Assembly: GCF_028372415.1 (NCBI RefSeq)
Contig: NC_092878.1
Location: 27,014,903 to 27,078,902, forward strand
Direction of reading: 5' to 3'
Source of the DNA: Notamacropus eugenii
Taxonomy: Eukaryota > Chordata > Mammalia > Diprotodontia > Macropodidae
DNA length: 64,000 nucleotides
In this document: one piece after another, positions 1 to 10,992 of the stretch
Numbering within the stretch: position 1 is the stretch's first letter
Layout of the letters: each line of letters begins with the position of its first letter
Translations under genes and position numbers: made by a program
The notes under the pieces: generated by a model
What the model was told of the DNA's origin: nothing
Seen by the model: the letters and a program-made list of their open reading frames with translations, nothing else
Database searches by the model: none

Positions 1-362
1 TTTGTAATGCTAACCTTAAGATTATCCAAAAAACTGAAGACAGTTTAAATGTTTTTTTTCTTCAAGAGATTAAAAAAAAACAGAGAAAGTACAAAGAGGC
101 TCAAAAGTCATGTGCTTCTTAAGATTTTGGCTCTGAAGACAGTTCTCTCAACTTTTCACTCCAACTTGGAAAAAAGGAGTTACCTCAGGGATTAAAATGA
201 GTAAAATATTTTGAGAAAAAAAAGGAAAATTTCATTTTAAGAGTGGTATACCTGATCACATTGGTTTCTAAATGATTTGGCAAATTTAAATTGCCTAGAA
301 ATCAGAAACAAAATCATCTAAAAGGAAATAAAATGTGTGTGTGTGTTTGTCCTTTGTTGCCA
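1..362. other. AT-rich intergenic, nothing assigned
   Basis: AT-rich sequence with homopolymer A and T runs. I see no gene, exon or recognisable repeat. Confidence 0.5.
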
Positions 363-545
363 AAGAAGACGACATCATCAGGGAAATGATGATATGACTT
401 GCGCATGACTTTGTTTTGAGTGAGGGAGGGCTGTGCAGTTACCAGCCTCACTTCTCCTCCAGAGCCATCTGAATCCAGTGACCAGATATTCATCAGGATG
501 ACTGGAGATGACCCAGGATGAGGTAACTGGGGTTAAGTGACTTGA
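363..545 (-). repeat. SINE with RTE-type tail
   Basis: Read on the minus strand this ends with the same tail seen in the copies at 33,345 and 56,015: the segment around 'cctccctcac', a degenerate 'gatgtc', then the 'gaaggaca'-like terminus. The tRNA-related head is cut off near 545. The family name is from memory; the shared sequence is directly visible. Confidence 0.7.
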
Positions 546-1354
546 ATTTACAATTTGTTTGGAAGTTAAGTAAGAGAAATTTACAAAGGTGTTTGGAAAA
601 CAGAAAAAATTTAAAATTCAATTTTGCATACAATGGTGTTAACTCACATAGAACCCAGTTCGATGGCTTCAATTTCTGATTCCTGAACACTTAGAATCTC
701 CAACTTGGTGGGGAGGGGCGGGAAAGGCAAAGAAAAAGAAAAACTCAAGATTTTAGAAAGTATTGCTGGCAGACAGTTTAAGCAAGTTTTTAGACATCAT
801 ATAACAAGATAGATTGTCCTGCCTATGAATGCCACTTGGAGAGATGCTTGCTTCTTTCTTATGGAGTTGGCGTTGAGATTTCTTGTGATTGCCAAGCTTA
901 ACCAAAAATACTGGTATTCTTGCGGTTTTGGAAAACTAACTTAAATCATATAGCAACCTATAAAATTGAACAATTTAAATTTATATTGGATTTTGATAAA
1001 TTAATTGGAAGCAATTATTATTCCTAGCATATTTATTCTGGGCTCTGAATAATAAATAACAGCTAGTGCCACATCTTTGTAGAGGTGAGAGTGAAATTGA
1101 TAACTATCCTATATTGCCTTCTGAATGCAACAAGTATTGAATGCCAAAATGGTTAGATTATTAAAATGGTTTTTCTGTATGACTGATTTGGATATGTATT
1201 CAATTTAAGTATTAGACCAACAATAAGTTTTGTTAAATGTTTGTTTTTGAAATCTACGTTCTACGTTAGTGCTGCATTTTCTCTTTTCTTGGATTGTGAT
1301 TTCGGAAATTTTTATATAAAAGTGCTGCTGATTTGGAGAATGGGATTTGTTGTT
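546..1354. other. AT-rich intergenic, nothing assigned
   Basis: No open frame with coding character, no splice-bounded exon and no repeat I can name. Confidence 0.4.
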
Positions 1355-1600
1355 GGGGCTAAGTTGTTTTTCAGTTGTGTCCAACTCTCCATGACCCCAC
1401 TGCAGCTTTCCTAGCAAAGATACTGGAGCGGTTTCCATTTTCTCCTCCAGTTCATTTTACAGCTGAGAAACTGAGGAAAACAGGGTTAAGTAACTTGCCC
1501 AGATCACATAGCTAGTAAATGTCTGGGGTCAGATTTGAACTCAGGAAAATGAGCCTTCTGATCTTCAGGTCCCTAGCTCTTCTGCTTCACCTAGTGAAAT
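1355..1600 (-). repeat. tRNA-derived CORE/MAR1-type SINE
   Basis: On the minus strand the copy runs from a degraded tRNA-like head through 'gtgatctgggcaagttac' and a CORE segment to the tail around 'caaatgg/aaccccac'. The same order occurs in more than ten copies in the window. Confidence 0.75.
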
Positions 1601-1689
1601 GCAGTTGCAACATTGAGAAATTATAGATACCCTTTGTTTGGAATGTTGATTGATTTATGGATTAGGATTACTATATAATAGAGACTTTT

Positions 1690-2092
1690 GTCTGGAATAA
1701 TAATTATACAGTGCTGCGAGGTTTTTGAAGAGCTGTACAAGTATTATCTCAACATAGCTAATGTGGAAATATGTTTTGCATGACTTCATATGTATTAATG
1801 GGTATCTTATTTCTTGACTCCTCAGTGGGTGAGGCAAAGGTGGAGGGAGGGAAAGAACTTGGAACTGAAAATGAAAATAAAATTTTTAAAAATTAAATAA
1901 GGAATATTACCTTATTTGGTTCTCACAACAATCCTGGGATATAGAGTTAGGGTTAGGTGGCATTATTATCACCATTTTACAGATGAAGAAACTGAGACAT
2001 GGAAAGGTTAAGAGATTTACCCAGGGTCACACTCAGGTCTTTCTGACTCCAAGACCAGCAGTCTATCCATTGTGACATCCAACTATAGGGCT
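1690..2092 (-). repeat. MIR, split by an L1 tail
   Basis: MIR read in reverse, with the motifs 'tcattttacagatgaag' and 'cccagggtcacac'. It is interrupted at about 1758-1898 by an L1 3' tail and then resumes. Confidence 0.65.
1758..1898 (+). repeat. L1 3' tail inserted in MIR
   Basis: It begins at 'ctaatgtggaaatatg' and ends in 'aaataaaatttttaaaaa', the same 3' end as in the L1 copies at 50,000 and 56,262. The flanking MIR continues on each side with similar 'tattatct'/'tattacct' junctions, which suggests a target-site duplication. Confidence 0.65.
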
Positions 2093-2454
2093 CTTCTGGT
2101 TAATGATTATCTTGAGTATTCAGTTAGTCAAAGAGTTAATTTGTGTTGGGTAAACAGTAGAGCAGATGTTGGGAAGCTAGAAATGCTATCAGAAGGCAGA
2201 ATTTGAAAATGGTAAACATTTGAAAGAATTGAGGATATTTGGAATGTAATTGAAACGTGAAATAGCATGTTTGTGCTTTATTTGTGATAAATTTGGTGAT
2301 TGTTCCATAGAAATGAAAATCCCACTGCAGAAGTCTATTCAGATGACATTACTTTGAGAAAGTTAAATTTGAATTAATAGATGTTGGGGATTGGGTAATT
2401 TAGAACCCCAGCCAATTGTTTTCAGTTGTTTGCAGATCTCTTCTCTATTATGTG

Positions 2455-2607
2455 AAGTCAACAAGCATTTATTAAAGCAACTAATATGTGCCAAATACCA
2501 TAATCGCTAAAGAAACAAAGAAAGGCAAAAACCAGTCCCTCTTCTCAAGGAACTCACAGTTTAATGGTGGAGGCAACAGGCAAACATCTATATACAAACA
2601 AGATGAT

Positions 2608-2668
<61 letters not shown>

Positions 2669-2895
2669 CACGTGTATGTATATAAAATTATATATTTGTT
2701 TATATAATAAATTGGAGATCCAAAAAATAAAAATAAAGACCCAGAGGGAAAATATTTGTTTTAAGGAGGACTGAGAAAAGTTTCTGGCAGAAGATTAAAT
2801 TTTAACTGAAATTTGAAGGAGAATAAAGAAGCCAAAAGGCAGAGAAAAGAAGGGAGAGAGTTCCAGGCATGGAGGAACACCAGCAAAAATGCATG
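2455..2895 (-). repeat. L2 LINE 3' region, reverse
   Basis: Reverse-oriented L2, starting 'caacaagcatttatta' and continuing through the 'ttccaggcatgga' segment. A GATA microsatellite interrupts it. It appears to continue at 4129-4560 after an inserted L1. Confidence 0.7.
2609..2668. repeat. (GATA)n microsatellite
   Basis: About 58 bp of uninterrupted GATA units inside the L2 fragment. Uninterrupted tracts of this length are usually length-polymorphic. Confidence 0.95.
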
Positions 2896-3790
2896 AATGA
2901 CAAAAAATTAAAAAGATAGATATTGGAGAGGATGTGGGAAAACAGGCATGTTAGAAAAATAACGTAGACCTATCAATGGGTACAACCATTTTAAAAAGCA
3001 ATGTGGAATTAATGCACAAAAAGCTATTATAAACAGTATATGGCCTTTTACCCAGCTATATCACTCTTAGGCCTATCTACATAAATTAATAAAATCATAG
3101 CAAAAGATCCTATATGTACAAAATTATTTGTAGCAGCTCTTTTTGTGGTGACAAAAAACTGGAAACGAAAAGGATGTATGTCGACTGAAGAATGACTGAA
3201 TAAAATTATTATATATTAATATGATGGAATACTATTGTTATAAAAACTGAAGAAAGAAGATTTCAATGAGACATCAAAAGATTTGAATGAACTGATGCAG
3301 AATAAAGTAGCCAGAGCCAGAACCAATTATACTATAATATAATATTTTTAGATGAACAATTTTCAAGACCTTTATTAAACCGATAAAGAATGAAATGAGC
3401 AGAATCAGGAGAATGATTTATACAATAACAACAAAATTGTAAAGATAATTTTGAAAACTGTAAAAATTATGATCAATGCCAATGACCATGCATACTTCCA
3501 GAGGACTGATGATGAAACATGTTATCCACCTCCTGACAGAAAGGTGATATTGACTCAAGCTGAATTTATTGGACCTATGTTGAAATGGCAACATAGTATC
3601 TATTCACTGCTGAACTGAAAGGTAATTAATTGCGAGATTTTAAAGTGTGTACACCCAGCTACTTAGTTTCTCCTCCCATGTTTTATTTCTTTTTCTAATT
3701 GTAAGAATGACATTTTTAGATTAAAATTGTGTGTGCACATACATGTGTGAGAAAACTACCTGTCAGCTATATTGAAAAATAAATGATTGA
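2896..3790 (+). repeat. L1 LINE 3' end
   Basis: Corresponds to the end of L1 ORF2 and the 3' UTR. It contains 'ttggagaggatgtggg', 'acccagctatatcac' and 'gcagctctttttgtggtg', in the same order as the copies at 50,000 and 56,262. It is diverged and 5' truncated, and is inserted into the L2 that flanks it. Confidence 0.75.
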
Positions 3791-4128
3791 GCAAGAAAAA
3801 AAATTTTAATAGACATTCTGAGGAATAAGATGTAATTTTTTTAAACAGCCAAAGCGAAAATTTGCTGCACTTGAATATGCATATTTATTACAAGGAGTTT
3901 GATTTTTCTCATCTTTTTTTTTAAGTAGGGGAGATAAAATGGATAGAAAATAGGTTTATGTCAATAAACAAAAAACTTTTTAATATAGAGAGGTGGGGAA
4001 GGAGCCTGTTTATCTTAATTGTTTTAAATTTGTTACACAAGACCTCTCACGAAGGCACAGCAATCTGAAAATGTATGTAATGTAAAAATAAAACACATTA
4101 ATAAAACTTTAATATTTTCATAAAGAAA
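3791..4128. other. AT-rich, unassigned
   Basis: A/T-rich segment between an L1 end and resumed L2. It may belong to the L1 insert or to another insertion; I cannot assign it. Confidence 0.4.
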
Positions 4129-4560
4129 ATTCATAGAGTTAGGAGATGGAGTGGTCTTCTTTGAGAAACAATAAAGAAGCCAGTTTCTGGATGGTAGGAG
4201 AAAAAGGAGCAAGCTATAAGAAGACTGGAAAAGTAGGAGAGATCAAGTCATGGAGGACTTTAAAAGCCAGAGTAGGTTGTATTTGATCTTGGAGGTAACA
4301 AGGAAGCATTGAGATGTTTATTGACAATGGAGAGGGTGATACAGTCAGACGTGGACTTTAGGAAGATCAATTTGAGAGGTTAGTGGAGGATGGATTGGTG
4401 TGGGGAGAGACTTGAGGCAGGGAAATCAACCAGAAGAGTACTGCAATATTCCAGGGGGAGTTGATAAGAACCTATACCAGGGTGGAGGGACATATGAGAG
4501 AAATGTGAAACATTCTAATGTGTGAAGGGCTGAGAAAACCCCTCCCAGACTGGACATAAA
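4129..4560 (-). repeat. L2 LINE, reverse (second half)
   Basis: Reverse L2 with 'taagaagactggaaaagtag', 'tttgatcttggaggtaaca' and 'ttgaggcagggaaatcaacc'. It follows in consensus order from the piece ending near 2895, so the two are probably one element split by L1. Confidence 0.7.
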
Positions 4561-5139
4561 CATGAATGGCCAGGAGATTAGTTCAGGAGAATAGCGAAAA
4601 AGTTAAATAGGAAAATCCAGACATGGGACAGGATGAGGAAAGGGGTGGAAGAGATATTATTTTTAAAATAAAAGAAAAATGAAAGAACTACAGAATTTTT
4701 TTTTAAAGAAAAAGAATGCAAATCACGAACAAACTTTGATATCTTTGTTTTTGTAGACTGCATGAAGCCTGTGCAGAGAGGTCTTTCTGAAGTACAGTTC
4801 AACACCATCCTGGGAATGGTAAGACAATTTTAAAAAGATCTAAACTGAGGTAATCTACACAACCAAGATTTGTAGCTTTTTTCACCCCTCAGATGGAACA
4901 ATTAGGGTTTAATTTTATTTCTTTTCAGCATTTATTAGATAGGCTATAAGATCTTGTTTTCTTCTGCAAGGTTTGTTTTTGCCTAAAATGATCTCTTACT
5001 TTGCTTCTAGGGCTTAGCATAATGCACTGGAACAAAAGGGGAAATTGGTATTAATTGGTGTTGTTGTAATTGAAAAAGTAACTGAAAAAAGATTGGTTGA
5101 AATTTTTCTCTAATAGCTCAACAATATTATTGTACCTGA
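4561..5139. other. Intergenic, holds one exon-like segment
   Basis: Mostly AT-rich with no named repeat. It contains the possible exon at 4757-4818, listed separately. Confidence 0.4.
4757..4818 (+). other. Possible orphan exon
   Basis: A 62-base segment bounded by a pyrimidine tract with 'ttgtag' and by the donor 'atg|gtaaga'. Exactly one frame is open and reads MKPVQRGLSEVQFNTILGM after a tgc codon; the other two contain stops. I do not recognise the peptide, and no partner exons are evident nearby. It could equally be chance. Confidence 0.2.
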
Positions 5140-5460
5140 TTCCTATAATGATGATGATGGTAATAATAATAACATTTATATAGAACTTTATATTATGTTA
5201 TATTCATATTATATAGTTTTACATGTGTCAGGCACTATGTTAAACACTTTACAATTATTATCTCATTTGATTCTAACAACACAGGGGAGCTAAGTGCTAT
5301 TATTATCCCTGTTTTACTGACAAGAAAACTGAGGCAAACAGAGTGGTTAAGTGATTTGTCCAGAGTCACATGGCTGGTTAGCGTCTGAGGTTAGATTTGA
5401 ACTCAGGTCCTCTTGACTACAGGCATAGTGCTCTGTCCACTGAACCCCCTAGCTGCCCAG
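5140..5460 (-). repeat. MIR, reverse
   Basis: Nearly full-length MIR in reverse: 'gtgtcaggcactatgt', 'tattatctcatttgattc', 'tccagagtcaca', ending in 'cccctagctgcc'. Confidence 0.8.
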
Positions 5461-5523
5461 GAACTGCTGTCCTCCTCACCTAGCTCCTTTGCAGGCATGT
5501 GATGTTGGGAAGTCAAGAAAAAG

Positions 5524-5635
5524 TGACAGCTAGGTGGTGTAGTGGATAGAATGCGGAGTTTGGAGTCAAGAAGACCTGGGATCCTAACATAGACATTTAC
5601 TAACTATATGACCCCTACCACTAGATCCATAAATT
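5524..5635 (+). repeat. tRNA-derived SINE head
   Basis: Starts 'gacagctaggtggtgtagtg' and continues with the SINE A/B-box-like portion 'ggagtcaagaagacctggg'. Truncated after the head. Confidence 0.7.
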
Positions 5636-6004
5636 TCTAACCAAGTCTGGAAGTAAGACCTTCAGCAACCACACCTGATGAATGTAGCCCTGTGATTTAG
5701 GATGTGAAAGCCAAGGTCAGGGATCTCAACTCTGTGTCTCTGAAATAGGGAACTCTTTTTCCCCTCAGATCAAGGCTGTGACTGGGAGCTCACCTGCTGC
5801 TATCAGAACCAGATGTGAACCATGTGCCTCAGCAAAAAGGAATCCCTCTTTCCCATAGTCAGGACAAAAGCCAGAGCCCTCCAGGCACTGCATGTAGCTA
5901 CATCAGTCCTACTGCCACTTCCAAAACAGTAGCTATATGAGAATTCTCCTGACCTCATTAATAAAGGATATTGTCTAGCAAGCTGCGACACTCCAATAGG
6001 ACCA
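5636..6004. other. Unassigned intergenic
   Basis: No gene and no repeat I can name. It borders the RTE-like LINE and may be part of an older insertion. Confidence 0.35.
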
Positions 6005-6900
6005 GATGGTTGTTGTCCTTCATCTTCGAAGAGGACAAAAATGACATCTCCACTGTAAAGTGAAATGTCAGGGCATCCGACTGTGGCTGATCAGACCAAT
6101 ATGAGCTCAGAAGGCTCTCCCACAGGTTAGTCCATATGAATATTTGGAGTGGATATCCCAAATTTGTGCATCCTGTGTTTACTTTGTGCTGTCTCAATTC
6201 TGCTTTGCTCAAACAGCACATCACCTTTTCTTATGTGGGCACACTATGCTGAGCGGTCCTGTGCCAGTGGCTCCCATGTTGCACAGTCAAATCCAAAGTT
6301 CTTGAGAGAGACCTTGAGAGTGTTCTTGTATCATTTCTTCTGGCCACCATGCAAGTTTTCCATAAAATGGTCTTTTTGGCAAGCCTACATTTTGCATTCG
6401 AGCAACATGGCCAGCCCATCAGAGTTGCATCTCTGAAGCATAGTTTGAATACTTGGCAGTTCAGATCGAGCAAGGACTTCAGTGTCTGGTACCTTACCCT
6501 GCCAAGTGATCTTCAGAATCTTACTAAGACAGTTCAAATGGAGGTGATTCAGCTTCCTGGCATGGCACTGGTAGACTGTCCATGCTTCACAAGAATATAA
6601 CAATGAGGTCAGCCCAACAGCTCTGTAGACCTTCAGTTTGGTAGCCGTCTAATACCTCTTCTCTCCCAAACTTTTCTTCAAAGCCTCCCAAACACTGAGC
6701 TAGCTCTGGCAGTGAGTGCATCAACCTCATTGTCAATGTGTACATCCTTGGAAAATTTTCTACCAAGATAAGTGAACTTCTCCACAGCATTCAAAACTTC
6801 TCCATTTGTTGTAATATTGTTGTAATTTGTTGGTCTCCAGTGGGACCAAGTGATGCTCTGAAGCCCATCATTTCTTGAATGGTCAGCTGTGGGCCACAAA
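6005..6900 (-). repeat. RTE-like LINE fragment, RT C-terminus and 3' end
   Basis: Minus-strand frames read a non-LTR retrotransposon polymerase C-terminus: 'VLNAVEKFTYLGRKFSKDVH' near 6,800 and 'LYSCEAWTVYQCHARKLN' near 6,600-6,550, then 'GKVPDTEVLARSELPSIQ'. The frame shifts several times and stops occur, so it is dead. The extreme 3' end (minus strand, about 6,060 to 6,005) has 'gatgtcatttttgtcctctt' followed by 'cgaagatgaaggaca', matching the SINE tails in this window. Assignment to the RTE clade is inference. Confidence 0.75.
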
Positions 6901-7303
6901 TGATGGCCTCACTCCTCAGTATTGACTGGACAATTCAAGGAATCAAAAATCACTTCTGACCTAGGGCCATGGAGTTATTCTCCAGAGCTTATCAGATATT
7001 CATAACTTGCTTTCCAGGAATTCTGGCCCAATGAAGACAGTCTGGGTCCTGACTCAGAAGTCCTAGAAAGTTGGCACTTGGGACCGAATAATCTAGCATG
7101 AAGTGTGGGAGCTCAGATGCCCAGGAGAACCTCTTCTGCTCTGAGTAAGTTCTCCTAGAACAATGCCAGGTATTGGGTATGGAATAGGGAATTAAAATTT
7201 TCGAATTTTTGCAACCATAAAGATACATTCGGCACAAAATTTTAGAAGAGGATGTAATCATAGTACATGACAAGATCTGTGGGATTCAAGAAATTATAGT
7301 AAG
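6901..7303. other. Unassigned intergenic
   Basis: Lies between the RTE-like fragment and a SINE. No coding exon or known repeat recognised. Confidence 0.35.
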
Positions 7304-7313
7304 TAGATTCTCC

Positions 7314-7558
7314 AGGGGCAGGTAGGTGATGAAGTGGGATAGAGTGCAGGACCTGGAGTCAGGAAGACCTGAGTTCAAATCCGAACTCAGACACTACCTC
7401 TGTGACTCTGAACAAGTCACTTAGCCCTGTTTGCCTCAGTTTCCTCATCTGTAAAATGAGCTGGAGAAGGAAATGGCAAACCATTCCAGTATCATTGCCA
7501 AGAAAACCCCAAATAGGGTCACAGAGAGTCAGATATGATTGAAATGACTGAACAACAA
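7314..7558 (+). repeat. Full-length MAR1-type SINE
   Basis: Complete tRNA head ('ggagtcaggaagacctgagt'), CORE ('cctcagtttcctcatctgta') and tail ('aagaaaaccccaaatagggt'), ending 'actgaacaacaaaa'. 'AGATTCT' lies just before the element and again just after it, a likely 7-bp target-site duplication. Confidence 0.85.
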
Positions 7559-8868
7559 AAGATTCTTCATCTCCAGATGAGAGGTATAACTATATTTGAA
7601 GAATCAGTATATGGATTCAGAATATATATTCTGAAATAACTGTAACTAAAGGACTAGACTATCTAGTGGGCAGCTGGGTAAAATTCCAAATGCCTTTATA
7701 GTGATCTACTTTGATCTCAGATCCCTTTGCTGCTCTTCATAGACTTCTGACTAATGTTCAGGAGATTAAAGGGCTGGCAGTAAACTCAAGTATGTTTAAA
7801 CATTGGGTTTTGTCTCCACCCAAAGAATTGTTTTCTGTACCCCAGTTTGAGGCAATACTCTCAACACTATTGTGTCACTGTAATAATATGCAGAATAATT
7901 TTTGTCATTTTACTGCCTTGCTATATTTGCTGTATTAAAAGCAAACCACAGAAAACTCCATATTTTGGACCAACTAGAGAAATATATCTTGCTACTGATT
8001 AGAAGGTACAAAGCTGAGATCCTAGAATTAATAAACATAGATTAGGCCTAAAATAATTGTACAAGATGTGCAAATGGGGGAATTATGGAAGTATATTAAA
8101 AACTTCTTAGTTCAACTAAAAGTGTAAAGAAATAATACTTTCTCTAGTTAGAAGCCCTTTGCAGACACAAAAGGTAAGGTCCCGGGAAATGGATCAAGGG
8201 TGATAATCAAACTTTAACTCTTGCTTAGATGAGATCATTGCCATCCCATCCTCTGAATCCCTGGCACTATAATCCCACCCTTCTCCATTCAGAAAAGACT
8301 GCCAGTACTGATATTGATCATCGGAAGGACATCCTTGCAATCCTTGATAACAGTGGTCAAGGGAGGAATTGAGTAGAGACTATTCTGGAATGTTAACTTG
8401 TATTTTAGCATGTGATGATTTTTTTCTTTATTCAAGATTGTTATAATTGTTACCTCAAATCATCTTGGGGAAGGGAGAGTCATATCCAAGAGCATAAAGT
8501 GGGGAGACTATGCCAGTGTCCATTTCTTTTTCTAAGCTAGAAATGGTTTGGAGTTTTTTGTCAGAACTGTTTATTGAAGGCAGGGCAGGTAGCTTTTTGT
8601 ACAGACAGGAGGAAGCTGACTGTGCAGCAGCTGGCCTCCCTTCTCCTTACCTAGAAGCTATCCTTTTCTTTACTGTGGTAAGTCAAGAATACTTCCCTAA
8701 ATTAGGGGATGAATTTCCATTTCTAAGGGACTGAATGAAGATGAAGAAATCAACTGGGCTGCACTTTATCTACAAGGGCTTGGATATAGAATAATGATAA
8801 ACTACAATTGTTTCTGGCAGATGTGCTTGAAACACAAAGTATGATAAAAAGTATTTTCTGACAATATT
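7559..8868. other. Unassigned intergenic
   Basis: No supported gene. The frame at 7711-7938 has a weak resemblance to an L1 ORF2 segment, not enough to call. Confidence 0.35.
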
Positions 8869-8869
8869 A

Positions 8870-9585
8870 TTAAAAGGTTCATTATCGACTTGGAAGGTAG
8901 TCTTTAGTGGAGTGTCCCAAAGATCTGTGCTTGGGCCAATGGTGTTTTACTTTTTTATCAGTGACTTAGATAATGGCATAGAGGGCATGCTTATCAAACC
9001 TGCAGAAGACAAAACCCATCAATAATAGTTAATTCACTGGATGTTAGAGACAAAAAGATTTCAACAAACTAGAATGTTGGGCTGAATCTAATAAGAGGAA
9101 GTTTAATGGTTCAGAAAAAAATTAACTTCAAAGTAAAAAGTTGAAAGTAAATTAAAAAATGGAAGTGTGATTAGATGCAAAAAGATCTGTGGGGAAAAAA
9201 GATGCAATTTCGTAGCAGATTACAAACTCAATATGGATCAGCAGGGTGGAGTGGTGAGCAGAAAAGCGAAGTTGACTTTGAGCTGTAGTAAGTGAAGTAC
9301 ATAGCTTCTAGCAATAAAGAAGTGAATCACGCTATACTTTGATGTCTGAAGTATTACATCCTATTCTGGGTACCATAGTTTAGGAAGGTCATTGATAAGT
9401 TAGGAGAGTTCATAGGAGGGCAACCAGTATAGGTTCTTGAGATCTTGCCACATAAAATTCCACGGAAGGAACTGGGGAAGTTTAGAGAATGTAACTTAAA
9501 GGGAGCTTAACAGCTTTCTTGAACAAGATCCAGCCTGACTTCCTGAAAGGTAAAAGGGTCACTGAGAGAGTGAGAAGACTCAGAG
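8870..9585 (+). repeat. CR1/L3-type LINE fragment
   Basis: The plus-strand frame at 8909 onward reads GVSQRSVLGP followed by FISDLDNGIEG, the reverse-transcriptase block of CR1/L2/L3-type LINEs. Downstream come 'ctcaatatggatcagcaggg' and 'gggtaccatagtttaggaag', further conserved stretches of the same ORF. Frameshifts and stops are present. Confidence 0.7.
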
Positions 9586-10084
9586 GTTCAACCAAAGAAG
9601 ACTAGGCTTCTAGATGTCAGACCCTGATATTAACATTAATATAGCATGAGGAGGAAGTGCTCCAGGCAAGAGGGGGGAAAAGGAGGTTGGAGTTCCAGTA
9701 GGTAGTGAAGTGGTTACAGTAAAGGTCCTTCCCTAACCTCAGTTTCCCCACTCAAAGCAATAGCATTGAATAACTCCGGATGTGGGGAATGGGGTGGGCA
9801 GGATGACTGCCAGTGAATGGACTGGGCTAAGAATCCGCCTAATGCCCAGTTATGAAAGAAGGAAGTCCACAACTGCTTTCCTTACTAATAACTTCCTATG
9901 AGAACCTGACATAGTGTCCAATTTGCAATCTTCGGCAACTAGAGACCCCTCATGATTTCTCTTTTCGCCCTCTCCTCTCAAAACGCGATCTCTAGTATAG
10001 AGTTAGGAATACCGGGCGGGAGTTCTAGAAAATCACACCTGCACTCGCTGTGACCAGGGTTTGCAAGCCTCCTCCTCCTCCTTA
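9586..10084. other. Upstream flank of SPINT1
   Basis: No exon seen. GC content rises towards 10,080, leading into the CpG island. Confidence 0.4.
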
Positions 10085-10680
10085 GTCCTTGGTTTCACCG
10101 TCCATGGGAGCTGCAGGGGGTGCAAGGACTAGGGCGTGTGCATGGCGGGTGGTAGGGGTGGGGGAGGTTCATGGATCCCGCTCCCACAAAACCCAAGGAA
10201 TCACCTTTCCCTCCAGGACCTCAAGAAGAAAGGTGGGACTGTCTGGAGCGGCTGTTGATCGAGTGTGGAGCAACCACGAGAGGGCGCAGGGCTGCGGCAA
10301 CATTTGGGGGTGGACAATCCCCGAAGTCCCAGGAGAGCCCCACCCCGGCCAGTCTGCGCGGGGGCGTGGGGGTCTGGAACAATGAGGTCTAAGCGGACGA
10401 GCCCGGAAGCTGGTCTGGAGGGATGGAGGAAGGGGGAACCGGCTGGGCTGGGGAGCCAAGGGGCAGTGGCAGGGGCGGGGCCAGCGGCGCAAGAGTTAAT
10501 GTCCGGCCCCGCCCCGACCGGGTGGCCGCTGACTCAGTTTCACCTGAAACTCTGCGGGAGGCGGTGGCCTGGGTCCGAAGGGCTCACGGTCTGGGAAGGA
10601 TTAGACGGCCTTCGGAGCCTCTCCAGGGGCACTGGGAACGGCCCCACCCCGCGCCATTCACCTGCGCAGGTAACTAAGGG
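10085..10680 (+). promoter_or_regulatory. SPINT1: SPINT1 CpG-island promoter
   Basis: The window's AT-rich background changes to GC-rich DNA dense in CpG. There are GC boxes at 10,472-10,481 (ggggcggggc) and near 10,504, an AP-1 consensus TGACTCA at 10,530-10,536, and E-boxes 'cacctg' near 10,540 and 10,659. No TATA box is evident. A donor-like 'gcgcag|gtaact' at 10,669/10,670 probably ends non-coding exon 1. The transcription start cannot be placed from sequence. Confidence 0.75.
10500..10669 (+). other. SPINT1: Probable non-coding exon 1 of SPINT1
   Basis: The 3' edge is a good donor (cag|gtaact) and the next acceptor is 'cctacag|gtccc' at 10,992/10,993. The 5' edge is arbitrary. Known SPINT1 genes have a non-coding first exon in a CpG island; extent here is inferred. 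Confidence 0.4.
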
Positions 10681-10992
10681 AGGTTCGCCTCCCAGAGGGA
10701 GTCAGGGCGGGCAGCAGAAACAAGCCTGGCCCTTTGTTCAGCCTAGCTTTGCCCATCTAGTGGCGTGTCGGTCTTCTTAGTTTGACTTTTTCACTGGAGA
10801 GAGGAAGTTTCTGTGTTCCCCTACTGACCCGACGTGTGTGGGAACCCCACCCCACGCACATCCTTGTGTACCCCCATTCGTCCCAGATCCTCCTCCCTTT
10901 CACTTCCGCCCTCCCTTCCTCTAAGGTCCTCTCCCTGGCTTGTTGATCAGGTATGTCACCTTTTCTCCTCCCCTCCTTTCCCCGCCCTACAG

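Noticed and set aside
2609-2668. Regular short repeats that might suggest a CRISPR array
   Set aside because: A 4-bp microsatellite without spacers, in a mammalian genome.
7314-7450. tRNA-like A and B boxes ('gttcaaatcc' words) here and in other SINEs
   Set aside because: They belong to tRNA-derived SINE heads. No cloverleaf with intact acceptor stem is present, so no tRNA gene is called.
7711-7938. 75-residue open frame with slight resemblance to L1 ORF2
   Set aside because: Similarity too weak to call and no neighbouring L1 blocks in order.
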